This document shows, one piece after another, positions 45,936 to 54,000 of a DNA stretch of 64,000 nt. The notes beneath the pieces were generated by a model. That model was not told the origin of the DNA. It saw nothing but the letters and a program-made list of their open reading frames with translations, and ran no database searches. The stretch covers positions 806,001 to 870,000 of the forward strand of contig NZ_CP031705.1 of assembly GCF_022701255.1 (NCBI RefSeq). The letters are read 5' to 3'. Made by a program: the position numbers and the translations under genes. This stretch comes from Microcoleus vaginatus HSN003 (lineage in GTDB: Bacteria; Cyanobacteriota; Cyanobacteriia; Cyanobacteriales; Microcoleaceae). Within the stretch, counting starts at the first letter, position 1; each line of letters starts with the position of its first letter.

Positions 45936-47112
45936 TAGCAATCCTAAATGATTTTCTATATCTAGAGCAATCCTAAATGATTTTCTGTGGGTAAGTATAT
46001 TGACGTATTTTGGGGAAATCAAATTTATGTTCGTTAGTAAAAAACTCAAACAGAAACTTGACAATCTTAAAAGACCTACATAAATACCAATACTTTCTTA
46101 AAAAGTTTTTAGCTTGTAACCAAATATCTTCAACGGGGTTCTGTTGGGGAGCATTGGGAGCAAATAAAATACAAGTAATTGACCAATTAGCAGGTTCTTT
46201 GGCAGCATTGAGTTCTAATAAAAAGTCTCTAAATTCTCCATATTTATGATAACTAGCTCCATCCCAAATCAAGATAATCTTGCGATTTTTATATTTATCT
46301 TGTAAGTATTTTATGAATTTAACTGTTGATTTTCCATCACCAGATGGATGGCTCTGAACATGGAATTCTTTGCTTTGATAATTGAGTGCGCCAAAATAAG
46401 TTTGTCTATCTTTTTCATTGGTAATTGGGACTTCAATTCGGATTTGGGATTGACCCCAAACATAACCAGTCAGATCACCATGAAGTAGATGACATTCATC
46501 TAAAAACAATACTATTATTTCCCCAGACTCTATACCAGCCTTGTTTTTAAATAAAATATCGTTAATTTCTTCCGTCTTTTTTTTTACCAGTTCTTTATCA
46601 AATTTAGGATTAATTTTTTGAGTTTTTTTCCAACTAATTTTCGCCCGGTCAAAAAGTTCATAGTAACTCTGTTTTGATTTATATATCACACCAAATTCTT
46701 GTTCTAAATAAGTAACTAGCTCATCTAAATTCCAATATTCTTTATTTCTTAACCACTCGATTACTTCAGTATTTTGTAGAGCTGTTAAATACCCTTTTGA
46801 CCCTTTATGTCCTAGTTTGATTCCGGCGATGCCTTTGGTTTTAAATTGTTTTTTCCAATAACCAATAAAAAAATTACTTACACCTAAAATTTTGCTGATC
46901 TCATGGTAGATATTACCTGAGAGCGCCATCCTTACAGCTATTGCTCGTTTTAGTTCTCTGGCATCTATATCGCTTTTAATGAAAGATTCTAAACAATCTA
47001 TTTCTTTTTGCCTATCTTTTTGTTGCAGTTGTAAGTTATTCATTTTTTTATGGTCACGATCGAGTATTGCATATAATTGTATCACAATCATGATAATGAT
47101 TTAGGATTGCTA
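45936..47112 (-). mobile_element. Complete IS630-type element (second type)
   Basis: About 1.18 kb. Ends TAGCAATCCTAAATGATT and AATGATTTAGGATTGCTA (one mismatch) flanked by TA on both sides. The left end is duplicated: AGCAATCCTAAATGATTTTC occurs at 45937 and again at 45965. The element interrupts a HIP1-rich repeat. Its termini match those of the 105-bp MITE at 30870-30974. Confidence 0.85.
45973..47043 (-). CDS. IS630-type transposase, second type
   Basis: 356 residues from the ATG at 47043 (MNNLQLQQKDRQKEID); the frame is open to 47091. Helix-turn-helix region RAIAVRMALSGNIYHEISKI, LGVSNFFIGYWKKQF. DDE core: IVLFLDECHLLHG, ILIWDGASYHKYG and FAPNAPQQNPVEDIWLQAKN. It is unlike the other IS630 transposase in this window. 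It lacks obvious frameshifts. Confidence 0.93.
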   Translation of the reverse strand: MNNLQLQQKDRQKEIDCLESFIKSDIDARELKRAIAVRMALSGNIYHEISKILGVSNFFIGYWKKQFKTKGIAGIKLGHKGSKGYLTALQNTEVIEWLRNKEYWNLDELVTYLEQEFGVIYKSKQSYYELFDRAKISWKKTQKINPKFDKELVKKKTEEINDILFKNKAGIESGEIIVLFLDECHLLHGDLTGYVWGQSQIRIEVPITNEKDRQTYFGALNYQSKEFHVQSHPSGDGKSTVKFIKYLQDKYKNRKIILIWDGASYHKYGEFRDFLLELNAAKEPANWSITCILFAPNAPQQNPVEDIWLQAKNFLRKYWYLCRSFKIVKFLFEFFTNEHKFDFPKIRQYTYPQKII

Positions 47113-47132
47113 TAGGCAAAAAACATAGCAAT

Positions 47133-47172
47133 AAAACCCCCAAATTAGGTTTAAAAATGGGGTTTGGGGGAA
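47133..47172. repeat. ndhD-type terminator hairpin, distal part of split repeat copy 2
   Basis: AAAACCCCCAAATTAGG...ATGGGGTTTGGGGG, 20 bp past the right end of the IS, continuing the repeat copy interrupted at 45933. Confidence 0.65.
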
Positions 47173-47178
47173 TTCGTT

Positions 47179-47381
47179 GAGGCTGGGAAGCATTCTCATC
47201 CGGCTGATATCGTTACCGATCGCGATCTTGGACGGAATTTTCTCATGTAAATGAAGCGTGGATTGCAGCGGGCCAGGAACCGCCAGAGCAACGAACCCCT
47301 CAACTCCAGGAAGCGATTCGCATCGCAAAATCGGCGTTCTGTAGAAGTTCTCACCACATTTGCCTGCAGATGAATCGGTGA
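47179..47381 (+). pseudogene. Frameshifted gene remnant
   Basis: Two overlapping frames read like pieces of one protein: EAGKHSHPADIVTDRDLGRN, then after a frame change EFSHVNEAWIAAGQEPPEQR and TPQLQEAIRIAKSAFCR to a TGA at 47379. I do not recognise the family. It has no start codon and is probably a decayed gene at the border of the repeat. Confidence 0.35.
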
Positions 47382-47553
47382 ATTCTTATGTGCGGGAATC
47401 AGCGACGATTTCTTGATTTTGGTTGGATTTGGTAATGAATTATAAGCGAGGAGAACAGTTCTATTTTACATTTGTTTTGGGCGTTTTTTCAGGGAATGAC
47501 ATCCAGAAAAGTTCTTGCTATCATCGACGAACAAGAGCATTGAGGCTGCATAG
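47382..47553. other. Leader of the substrate-binding protein gene
   Basis: 172 bp with no gene; it should contain the promoter of the SBP-kinase pair. No confident boxes or operator seen. Confidence 0.4.
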
Positions 47554-48606
47554 ATGACTGGCAAAGCTCAGACCGGAACTAGACAATTATTGCGTAGGTA
47601 TTGGTTGACCTTAACGAAATGGCGATCGCTCAGTGTCCTCTGCGTTTTTACACTGGCGGTTAGCCTGATTGTGAATGCTTGTAGCCTTGCACCACAGCAA
47701 CTAGCTCCTTTGCGCGTTGGCATCACCACTTGGGCAGGATTTGATATTGTACTTTATGCTCAGGAAGCAGGCTTATTCAAACAGCGCGGATTGGACGTGC
47801 AACTAATTCGATTTGAGAATCAACAAGATTCGACTCGCGCCATGCTGCGCGGTACTCTAGACGCGACTTTTGTCTCTTTGTGGGATGTGGTGCAGTCTGA
47901 TTCGCGTAGTGACAAGCCTGCGGTGCTGATGGTAACAAATATTTCTCATGGGGCTGATGGTATTGTTGCTCAACCTGCAATCAAGTCAGTGGCAAACCTT
48001 CGCGGTAAAAGAGTCGGAGCGAAACTGGGAACAGTGAATCATCTGATTTTATTGGAAGCCCTCAAGTTGCACCAGATTAAACCCGAAGAGGTCAAGATTG
48101 AAGATATTTCTAACGAAACAGCGGTTGATGTGATGCAGCAGGGACGTTTAGATGCCGCCGTGATCTGGCAACCGCTTCTAGGCGAAACTGCCCAAGCAAT
48201 CAAGGGGAATATTATTTTTACCACTCAGGAAGTTGATAGTTTAGTTATTGATACGTTGGTTTCTAGGTCAGCTATTACTCCCACAAAGAAAGCTGAATTG
48301 AAGCAATTTATCCTTGCTTGGTTGGATATTATGAGTGCGGTGGAAACAAAGCCTAATGTCGTGTTTCAAAAAGTTGCTCAAAACCTGGGACAGAAGGGTG
48401 AGGCTTTTGCTAAAGATTACGCTGGTCTGAAAAAGGGTGATATTGCTATGCAAAAACAGATGTTTAAGTCTGGTCGCTTGTCAGAGGCGATCGCTCAAAT
48501 GGCTAAACTATTGAAATCTGACCCCCGTGCCGGACGGATGCCGCGTCAGGATGTGGAGATTAACACTGAGATCGTAACTACAGCAATCAATGAATGGAAA
48601 TTATGA
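47554..48606 (+). CDS. ABC-type substrate-binding lipoprotein, SsuA/NMT1-like
   Basis: 350 residues. Signal sequence with hydrophobic stretch (VLCVFTLAVSLIVNAC) and lipobox ending at Cys43, so lipid-anchored outside the inner membrane. The rest is a NMT1/TauA/SsuA-type binding fold (LRVGITTWAGFDIVLYAQEA, GLFKQRGLDVQLIRFENQQD, GTLDATFVSLWDVVQ), a family that binds sulfonates, nitrate or pyrimidine precursors. No permease or ATPase follows; the next gene is a membrane histidine kinase that overlaps it by four bases (ATGA). It may present ligand to that kinase rather than to a transporter. Confidence 0.88.
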   Translation: MTGKAQTGTRQLLRRYWLTLTKWRSLSVLCVFTLAVSLIVNACSLAPQQLAPLRVGITTWAGFDIVLYAQEAGLFKQRGLDVQLIRFENQQDSTRAMLRGTLDATFVSLWDVVQSDSRSDKPAVLMVTNISHGADGIVAQPAIKSVANLRGKRVGAKLGTVNHLILLEALKLHQIKPEEVKIEDISNETAVDVMQQGRLDAAVIWQPLLGETAQAIKGNIIFTTQEVDSLVIDTLVSRSAITPTKKAELKQFILAWLDIMSAVETKPNVVFQKVAQNLGQKGEAFAKDYAGLKKGDIAMQKQMFKSGRLSEAIAQMAKLLKSDPRAGRMPRQDVEINTEIVTTAINEWKL

Positions 48607-50321
48607 CGAAATTCCTGCATCCCCATAGCTTATCGCAGCGCTTGCTGGTTAGCGTTGGGTTGTCGATTACCACAGTTGGACTGGCAACTCTGGGACTTAA
48701 CTATCGGCTGATGCAGTCTGACTTAGAAACGCAAGTTCATAACCGGGCTCAATCAATTACACAATCTCTGGAGTTTTCTACAGAAGGCTTAGTAGAGTTG
48801 GAGAATAAAAGCATTCTGCGACGGGTTGTGCAAAATTTTGCCACGATGCCCGGTGTGCTGGAAATTGCGATTGTCGATCCATCTGGAATGGCGATCGCGC
48901 GCAGCCCTCAGAATGCGACTAATCACCCATACACTTCGATCTATCCGCAACTCGCGCAAGCGATCGACCAAGCGGCAACCACAAGCGTCGAAGTCAGCTA
49001 CGATATCGTACTAGATGGCAAGCCTGCGATCGCACAAATTATGCCTTTTAGCAGTACCTTATTTGGCACATCCCAACGACGGGGAGTAGCGATCGCGCTA
49101 CTCGATCTCAACCAAATGAAGCAAGCTGCCGACAGAACTTTCATTACCTCAACATTGTTATTGCTAGTTGGCATCATCACAATTTTGTTACTCATGGCGA
49201 TACTCCTTCAGAAGAATGTATTGCAACCCTTGCGGGACTTGACAGAAGCAGTTTTCCAAAGTAAAGAAACTGGCATCTTTCCTATGCCAAAGACGATTCC
49301 AGCTAACGAAATTCTATTTTTGGCAAGTACATTTGAGGAAGTATTCCGACAATTGGAAATCCACCAGCAACTCACCGCAGAAATAGCTCAACGGAAACAA
49401 ATAGAAGTCACATTACGCGATAGCGAAGCCAGAGAACGAGACAAATCTCAGCAGCTTGAGCAGGCAATTGAGAATTTAAAACGAACGCAATTCCAACTGA
49501 TTCAGACAGAAAAAATCTCATCCTTGGGGCAATTAGTTGCAGGAGTAGCCCATGAAATTAACAATCCGGTCGGCTTCATTCATAGCAATTTAATTCATGT
49601 ACAATATTATGCTGACTGTCTATTAAATTTGGTACACTTATATCAAAAGCATTATCCAAACGCGATTGGCGAAATTGAGAAAGAAGCAGAAAATATTGAG
49701 CTGGATTTTTTGCAAGATGATTTACCTAAAATTCTGAGTTCTATGAGAATTGGTACCGATCGCATTCGCCAGATTGTGCTGTCACTCCGCAATTTTTCCC
49801 GAATGGATGAGTCAGAATTTAAAGAAGTTGATATCCATGAAGGAATTGATAGCACGCTGTTAATTTTGCAACATCGTCTCAAAGCGCGGCCGGAACATCC
49901 AGAAATTAAAGTCATTCGAGAATATGGTGATTTACCGCTAGTTGAGTGTTATGCCGGACAACTTAACCAAGTATTTATGAATATTTTGGCAAACGCTATT
50001 GATGCACTCGAACAAATAAATACTCAACGGGTAGCTTGCTCGATCGAGAAGCACCCATGTTGTATTACAATTTGTACCTCGGTGGTAGATTCGCAATCGG
50101 TTAAAATTGCGATCGCCGATAATGGCAAGGCAATTCCAGAATCAATTCAAACACAGATATTCAATCCATTTTTTACAACAAAGCCTGTAGGGAAGGGAAC
50201 CGGAATGGGAATGGCGATTAGTTATCAGATTATTACTGAAAAACATGGTGGGACGCTTAGGTGTTTTTCAACGCCAGAAAAAGGGACGGAGTTTGAGATT
50301 TGTATTCCTGTTCAGCATTAG
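48603..50321 (+). CDS. Membrane histidine kinase coupled to the binding protein
   Basis: 572 residues from the ATG at 48603, which overlaps the previous stop (ATGA); an in-frame ATG at 48594 is possible. TM1 (~12-32), extracytoplasmic domain (~33-175), TM2 (TSTLLLLVGIITILLLMAIL), HAMP-like linker, coiled coil (EARERDKSQQLEQAIENLKR), HisKA with His317 ([17 protein letters not shown]) and HATPase ([28 protein letters not shown]). The G1 box reads DNGKAIPE; DNGxGI is usual, so Gly is replaced by Ala. No response regulator follows. Together with the SBP it looks like a two-gene ligand sensor. Confidence 0.92.
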   Translation: MTKFLHPHSLSQRLLVSVGLSITTVGLATLGLNYRLMQSDLETQVHNRAQSITQSLEFSTEGLVELENKSILRRVVQNFATMPGVLEIAIVDPSGMAIARSPQNATNHPYTSIYPQLAQAIDQAATTSVEVSYDIVLDGKPAIAQIMPFSSTLFGTSQRRGVAIALLDLNQMKQAADRTFITSTLLLLVGIITILLLMAILLQKNVLQPLRDLTEAVFQSKETGIFPMPKTIPANEILFLASTFEEVFRQLEIHQQLTAEIAQRKQIEVTLRDSEARERDKSQQLEQAIENLKRTQFQLIQTEKISSLGQLVAGVAHEINNPVGFIHSNLIHVQYYADCLLNLVHLYQKHYPNAIGEIEKEAENIELDFLQDDLPKILSSMRIGTDRIRQIVLSLRNFSRMDESEFKEVDIHEGIDSTLLILQHRLKARPEHPEIKVIREYGDLPLVECYAGQLNQVFMNILANAIDALEQINTQRVACSIEKHPCCITICTSVVDSQSVKIAIADNGKAIPESIQTQIFNPFFTTKPVGKGTGMGMAISYQIITEKHGGTLRCFSTPEKGTEFEICIPVQH

Positions 50322-50408
50322 GGGTTGACTATGGGTAAATATTTGGTATAATTAATGCTTCTAATACTGTAAAAGGAAATCGTAAGTTGTCATTTTAGCC
50401 AAATATTT

Positions 50409-50627
50409 ATGAAAGTCAAAGTCAAAAATCTTGGTGTTTTAAAGCAAGCCGAATTCACCCTTGGCGACCTAACAATTATTTGTGGTAGCAATAATACTGG
50501 TAAAACCTACGCTACTTATGCACTATTGGGCTTTTTGTTTAATTGGAAACAGATATTTTTTATCGAAATCAAAGACGATAAAATTGAGCAACTTCTTAAT
50601 GACGGAGTAATTCGCGGCGTTGCATAA
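50409..50627 (+). pseudogene. AAA ATPase N-terminal fragment
   Basis: 72 residues: MKVKVKNLGVLKQAEFTLGD then LTIICGSNNTGKTYATYALL, with a Walker A motif GSNNTGKT, as in OLD/RloC-like AAA ATPases that act in defence or recombination. The frame stops at TAA 50625-50627 after VIRGVA; a complete protein would be several hundred residues. It was likely cut off by the IS1-type sequence that follows. Confidence 0.7.
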
Positions 50628-50655
50628 TTAAAGGATGATATTGAGGTTAATCAGT

Positions 50656-50802
50656 ATGGAATGTCCAGAATGCTTGCTCGACGAAAAGCAGTAAAAATGG
50701 ACATAAAAGAGGCAAGCTTTCATTACCTCTGCCGCAATTGTGGCCGCCAATTTGTTGATCTACCGACAACCAATCGTGGCTATAACGATCAACTCAAATG
50801 AA
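50656..50802 (+). pseudogene. IS1-type insA remnant (frameshifted)
   Basis: MECPEC at the start, then after a frameshift FHYLCRNCGRQFVDLPTTNRG and YNDQLK. This is the zinc-ribbon N-terminus of IS1-family InsA proteins (CPxC...CxxCxRQFVD). No insB or terminal repeats were found. Confidence 0.7.
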
Positions 50803-51047
50803 ATTTTTAGTCGGATGAGGATCATTCTTCATGAGAGAAAACGCGAGCTCGACTTTTCGGCACATTATATATAGTGTGCTTGCGTAAGTCCCGAATTGTC
50901 CTTAACCAAGTAACACAGGAAATAATTTGTCTAGCACCTTCCAAGGGAAGAGAGCATGATTTTAGGATATTCAAGCAGAGTAAAGTCATCACTAGAACTG
51001 ATCATTGTCTGTTTAGGACTACAGGAAATAGCAATAACAACTACTCA
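50803..51047. other. Intergenic, no gene
   Basis: Contains the A/T palindrome ACATTATATATAGTGT near 50862. Otherwise unremarkable; it lies beyond the 3' end of the large kinase gene. Confidence 0.4.
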
Positions 51048-54000
51048 TCAGGTTTGGCTTTGCAAAGCCAATTTTTGATAGTTCTGTCGAATAGGAATCT
51101 GAATGATGAACTCTGCCCCCTGACCGGGCTGAGAAACACACTTCAACTCTCCGTGGTGTTTTTCTACCACAATCTGGTAGCTGATTGACAGCCCCAGGCC
51201 GGTGCCCTTCCCTACGGGTTTCGTCGTGAAGAAGGGGTCGAACAGCCGCCGATTCACTTCCTCTGTCATACCGGGGCCATTGTCGCAAATGCGAATCACA
51301 ACAAATTGGGGAGCTTTCCGGGCCGGGGCGAGGTTCTGGGAATCCACCTCAGCCGAAGAAACTGTACAGCTTTCCGCAAGAGGGGGATGGGAAATCGGGG
51401 ATTTTTCTTCTTCCCCATATCCCACTGAGGTGCGAATTGCGATCGCCCGCGGCCCCCTTTGGTCATTGAGAGTGTCAATCGCATTCGCCAGTAAATTTAC
51501 AAACACCTGGTTCAGTTGGCCCGCATAGCACTCCACCAGCGGCAGCGGGCCGTACTCTTTAATGATTTGAATGGCAGACTGGTCTAATTTGGCTTGCAGT
51601 CGGTGCTGCAAAATCAATAAGGTGTTATCAATGCCCTCATGGATATCGACCTCTTTCATTTCCGCTTCATCCAACCGCGAGAAGTTTCGCAGGGAGAGGA
51701 CAATTTCGCGAATTCGGTCTGCCCCCACCTTCATCGAATCAAGCACTTTGGGTAAGTCTTCCACCAAGAAATCTAATTCGATTGCCTCAATATCCTCAAC
51801 AATCACTGCTGTGGGATGGGGGTATTGTTCTTGATAGAGTTTCACCAGTCCTAGTATATTTTCACTGTATGTCCTGACGTGACTCAGGTTGCCATATATG
51901 AAGTTAATCGGGTTATTGATTTCGTGGGCCACGCCGGCCACCATCTGTCCCAGGGAGGACATTTTCTCAGTCTGAATTAGCTGGGTCTGGGTGCGCTTGA
52001 GTTCTTGGAAAGAAAGCTCTAGTTGTTCGGCTTGTTTTTTTAATTGCGCTTCTGATAGTCGCAGAGCTTGCTCTATCTGCACGCGATCGCGAATTTCCTG
52101 GCTCAGGAGCAGATTTTTTTCATTTAATTCCTGCGTCCTCTCTTCCACTTTATGTTCTAAAGTACGGCTGTAATCTTCTAATTGCTCATTGGCTTGTTTC
52201 AGGTTATCAGTCGCCTCAGACAAATTGGCATAGAGTCGGGCATTTTCCAGAGAAATCGCCGCTTGAGAACAGAGCACTGTTAAGACTTCGAGGCGATCGG
52301 GAGTAAACGCGCTCTTTGTCAGATTATTTTCCAAGTAAAGCAGACCAATGAGCTTTCCTTTATGAACGACCGGCATACATAAAATCGACTTCGGTTGGGC
52401 GTTGACGATATAGCTATCCCTGGTAAAAAGTCCCTCCCGACTTGCATCATTTAAGACCACACTTTTCTGAGTTCGAGCCACATAATTGAGAATAGAAAAG
52501 GGCAATTTCTGAGTAATTTCTATCGGCGTGGATTGCAGCACTACGACCTCATCATTATCTATGGTTGCCGTGCCTTCTACCACCAGTTGACCATCTTTTT
52601 CTAAAATCAAGTAGCTTTTTTCAGCCCCAGCATTCTCAATCGCAATTTTCAATAACTTAGAAAGCAGGCTTTCCAGAACAATTTCGCCAGAAATAGCTTG
52701 AGAAGATTTCATCACCGACGCGAAATCCAGTGCCGCAAAACTCCCCGTAGTTGTCGAGCTAGTCGTCCGTGATACGTCGAAGCTGGGAGCTTCTTTAGTC
52801 AGTATTCGCGAGAAGAATTCAGGATATTCTTCTGATAAATCCTGCACTTTTGCTTTCGCTCCCCAGCGAACATAGCCATAGTAAGCATCCGTCAAATAAA
52901 TCTCCGCTATCTTCTCCCGGCCGCGAGAGAAATAAAACTCGGCTGCCCGTTCATTAGCTAGGGCTTCTTCCTGAATGTATCCCTGTTGTCTGGCTCCTTG
53001 AATGCTAGCGTCATAATACTCCATCGCTTTTCCAATTTTTCCCAATACCCGCGCTTTCTCCGCCTCCACTAATTCGTACTTATGCTGGAAGTTAGAGGGG
53101 GCATGAAGTGCCCATTTCTGCATTTTTTCTTGATTAGCTTCAACTAAGCTGATGTATTGTTGTTGTTCGGCGTGTGAAGCTTGAGGATAAACAGCGAGTA
53201 GAGCGAGGGAATAATAGAAGTTGTGAGGAGCAGTAACTATCATTCCCATCACGCTGAGTGCGTGTTCGGCGGCTAAACTGGCATTGGCAACGGCATTCTT
53301 GGGTTCTTTAAAGAGATATAATAGAATTGTCTTGGCTAAATAAGTAATAAACAGCAAAATTCTATTGTTAGTTTCAATAAAAACAGGCAACATTTGTGTT
53401 TCATTAAAACTTTTGCCTACCAACTGACATTTTGCCTCAGATTCATTTTGAAGGTTTAGCGTCAATTGGTGAAAGAGCTGGATGTAATAGATAGAATAAT
53501 CTTGTTTGAGTTTGAGCGCTAAATCAAGATATTGCTCTTGTTCCTCTTCTACAATGTCTAATCGTTCCCCCGTCAAAAATATGCTCGCACAATAGACAGT
53601 AACACAATAACCGGCATATTCTATATCTCCAGTTTCCAGTCCAATTTGAAACGTTGATAGTAAGGGGAGTAAAGCTTTTTTAGCTGGCTCTTTCCAGTGT
53701 ATAACCATGCCATAAAATAATTGATTAACTTTACATTTAAGCGAGTTGGCATTAAAGTTATTCAACAACTTTAATGCCAAGTTACCAGACTGATATCCGG
53801 CATCTATATCCCCTATTACCGAGCACAGTATTACACTATAAAAAGCATACGCAAAAGCAGCAAAAGGCGAATGACCATACTCCATGCAGATTTTCACCAA
53901 AGTCACTGCAAGTGGGAGCAAAATTGCGGGATTAGCAGTAATAACAGGAGAAATAAGAGAAGTCAGTATACTTAAAGCCGCTATTTTGTAAGGGTCTGTC

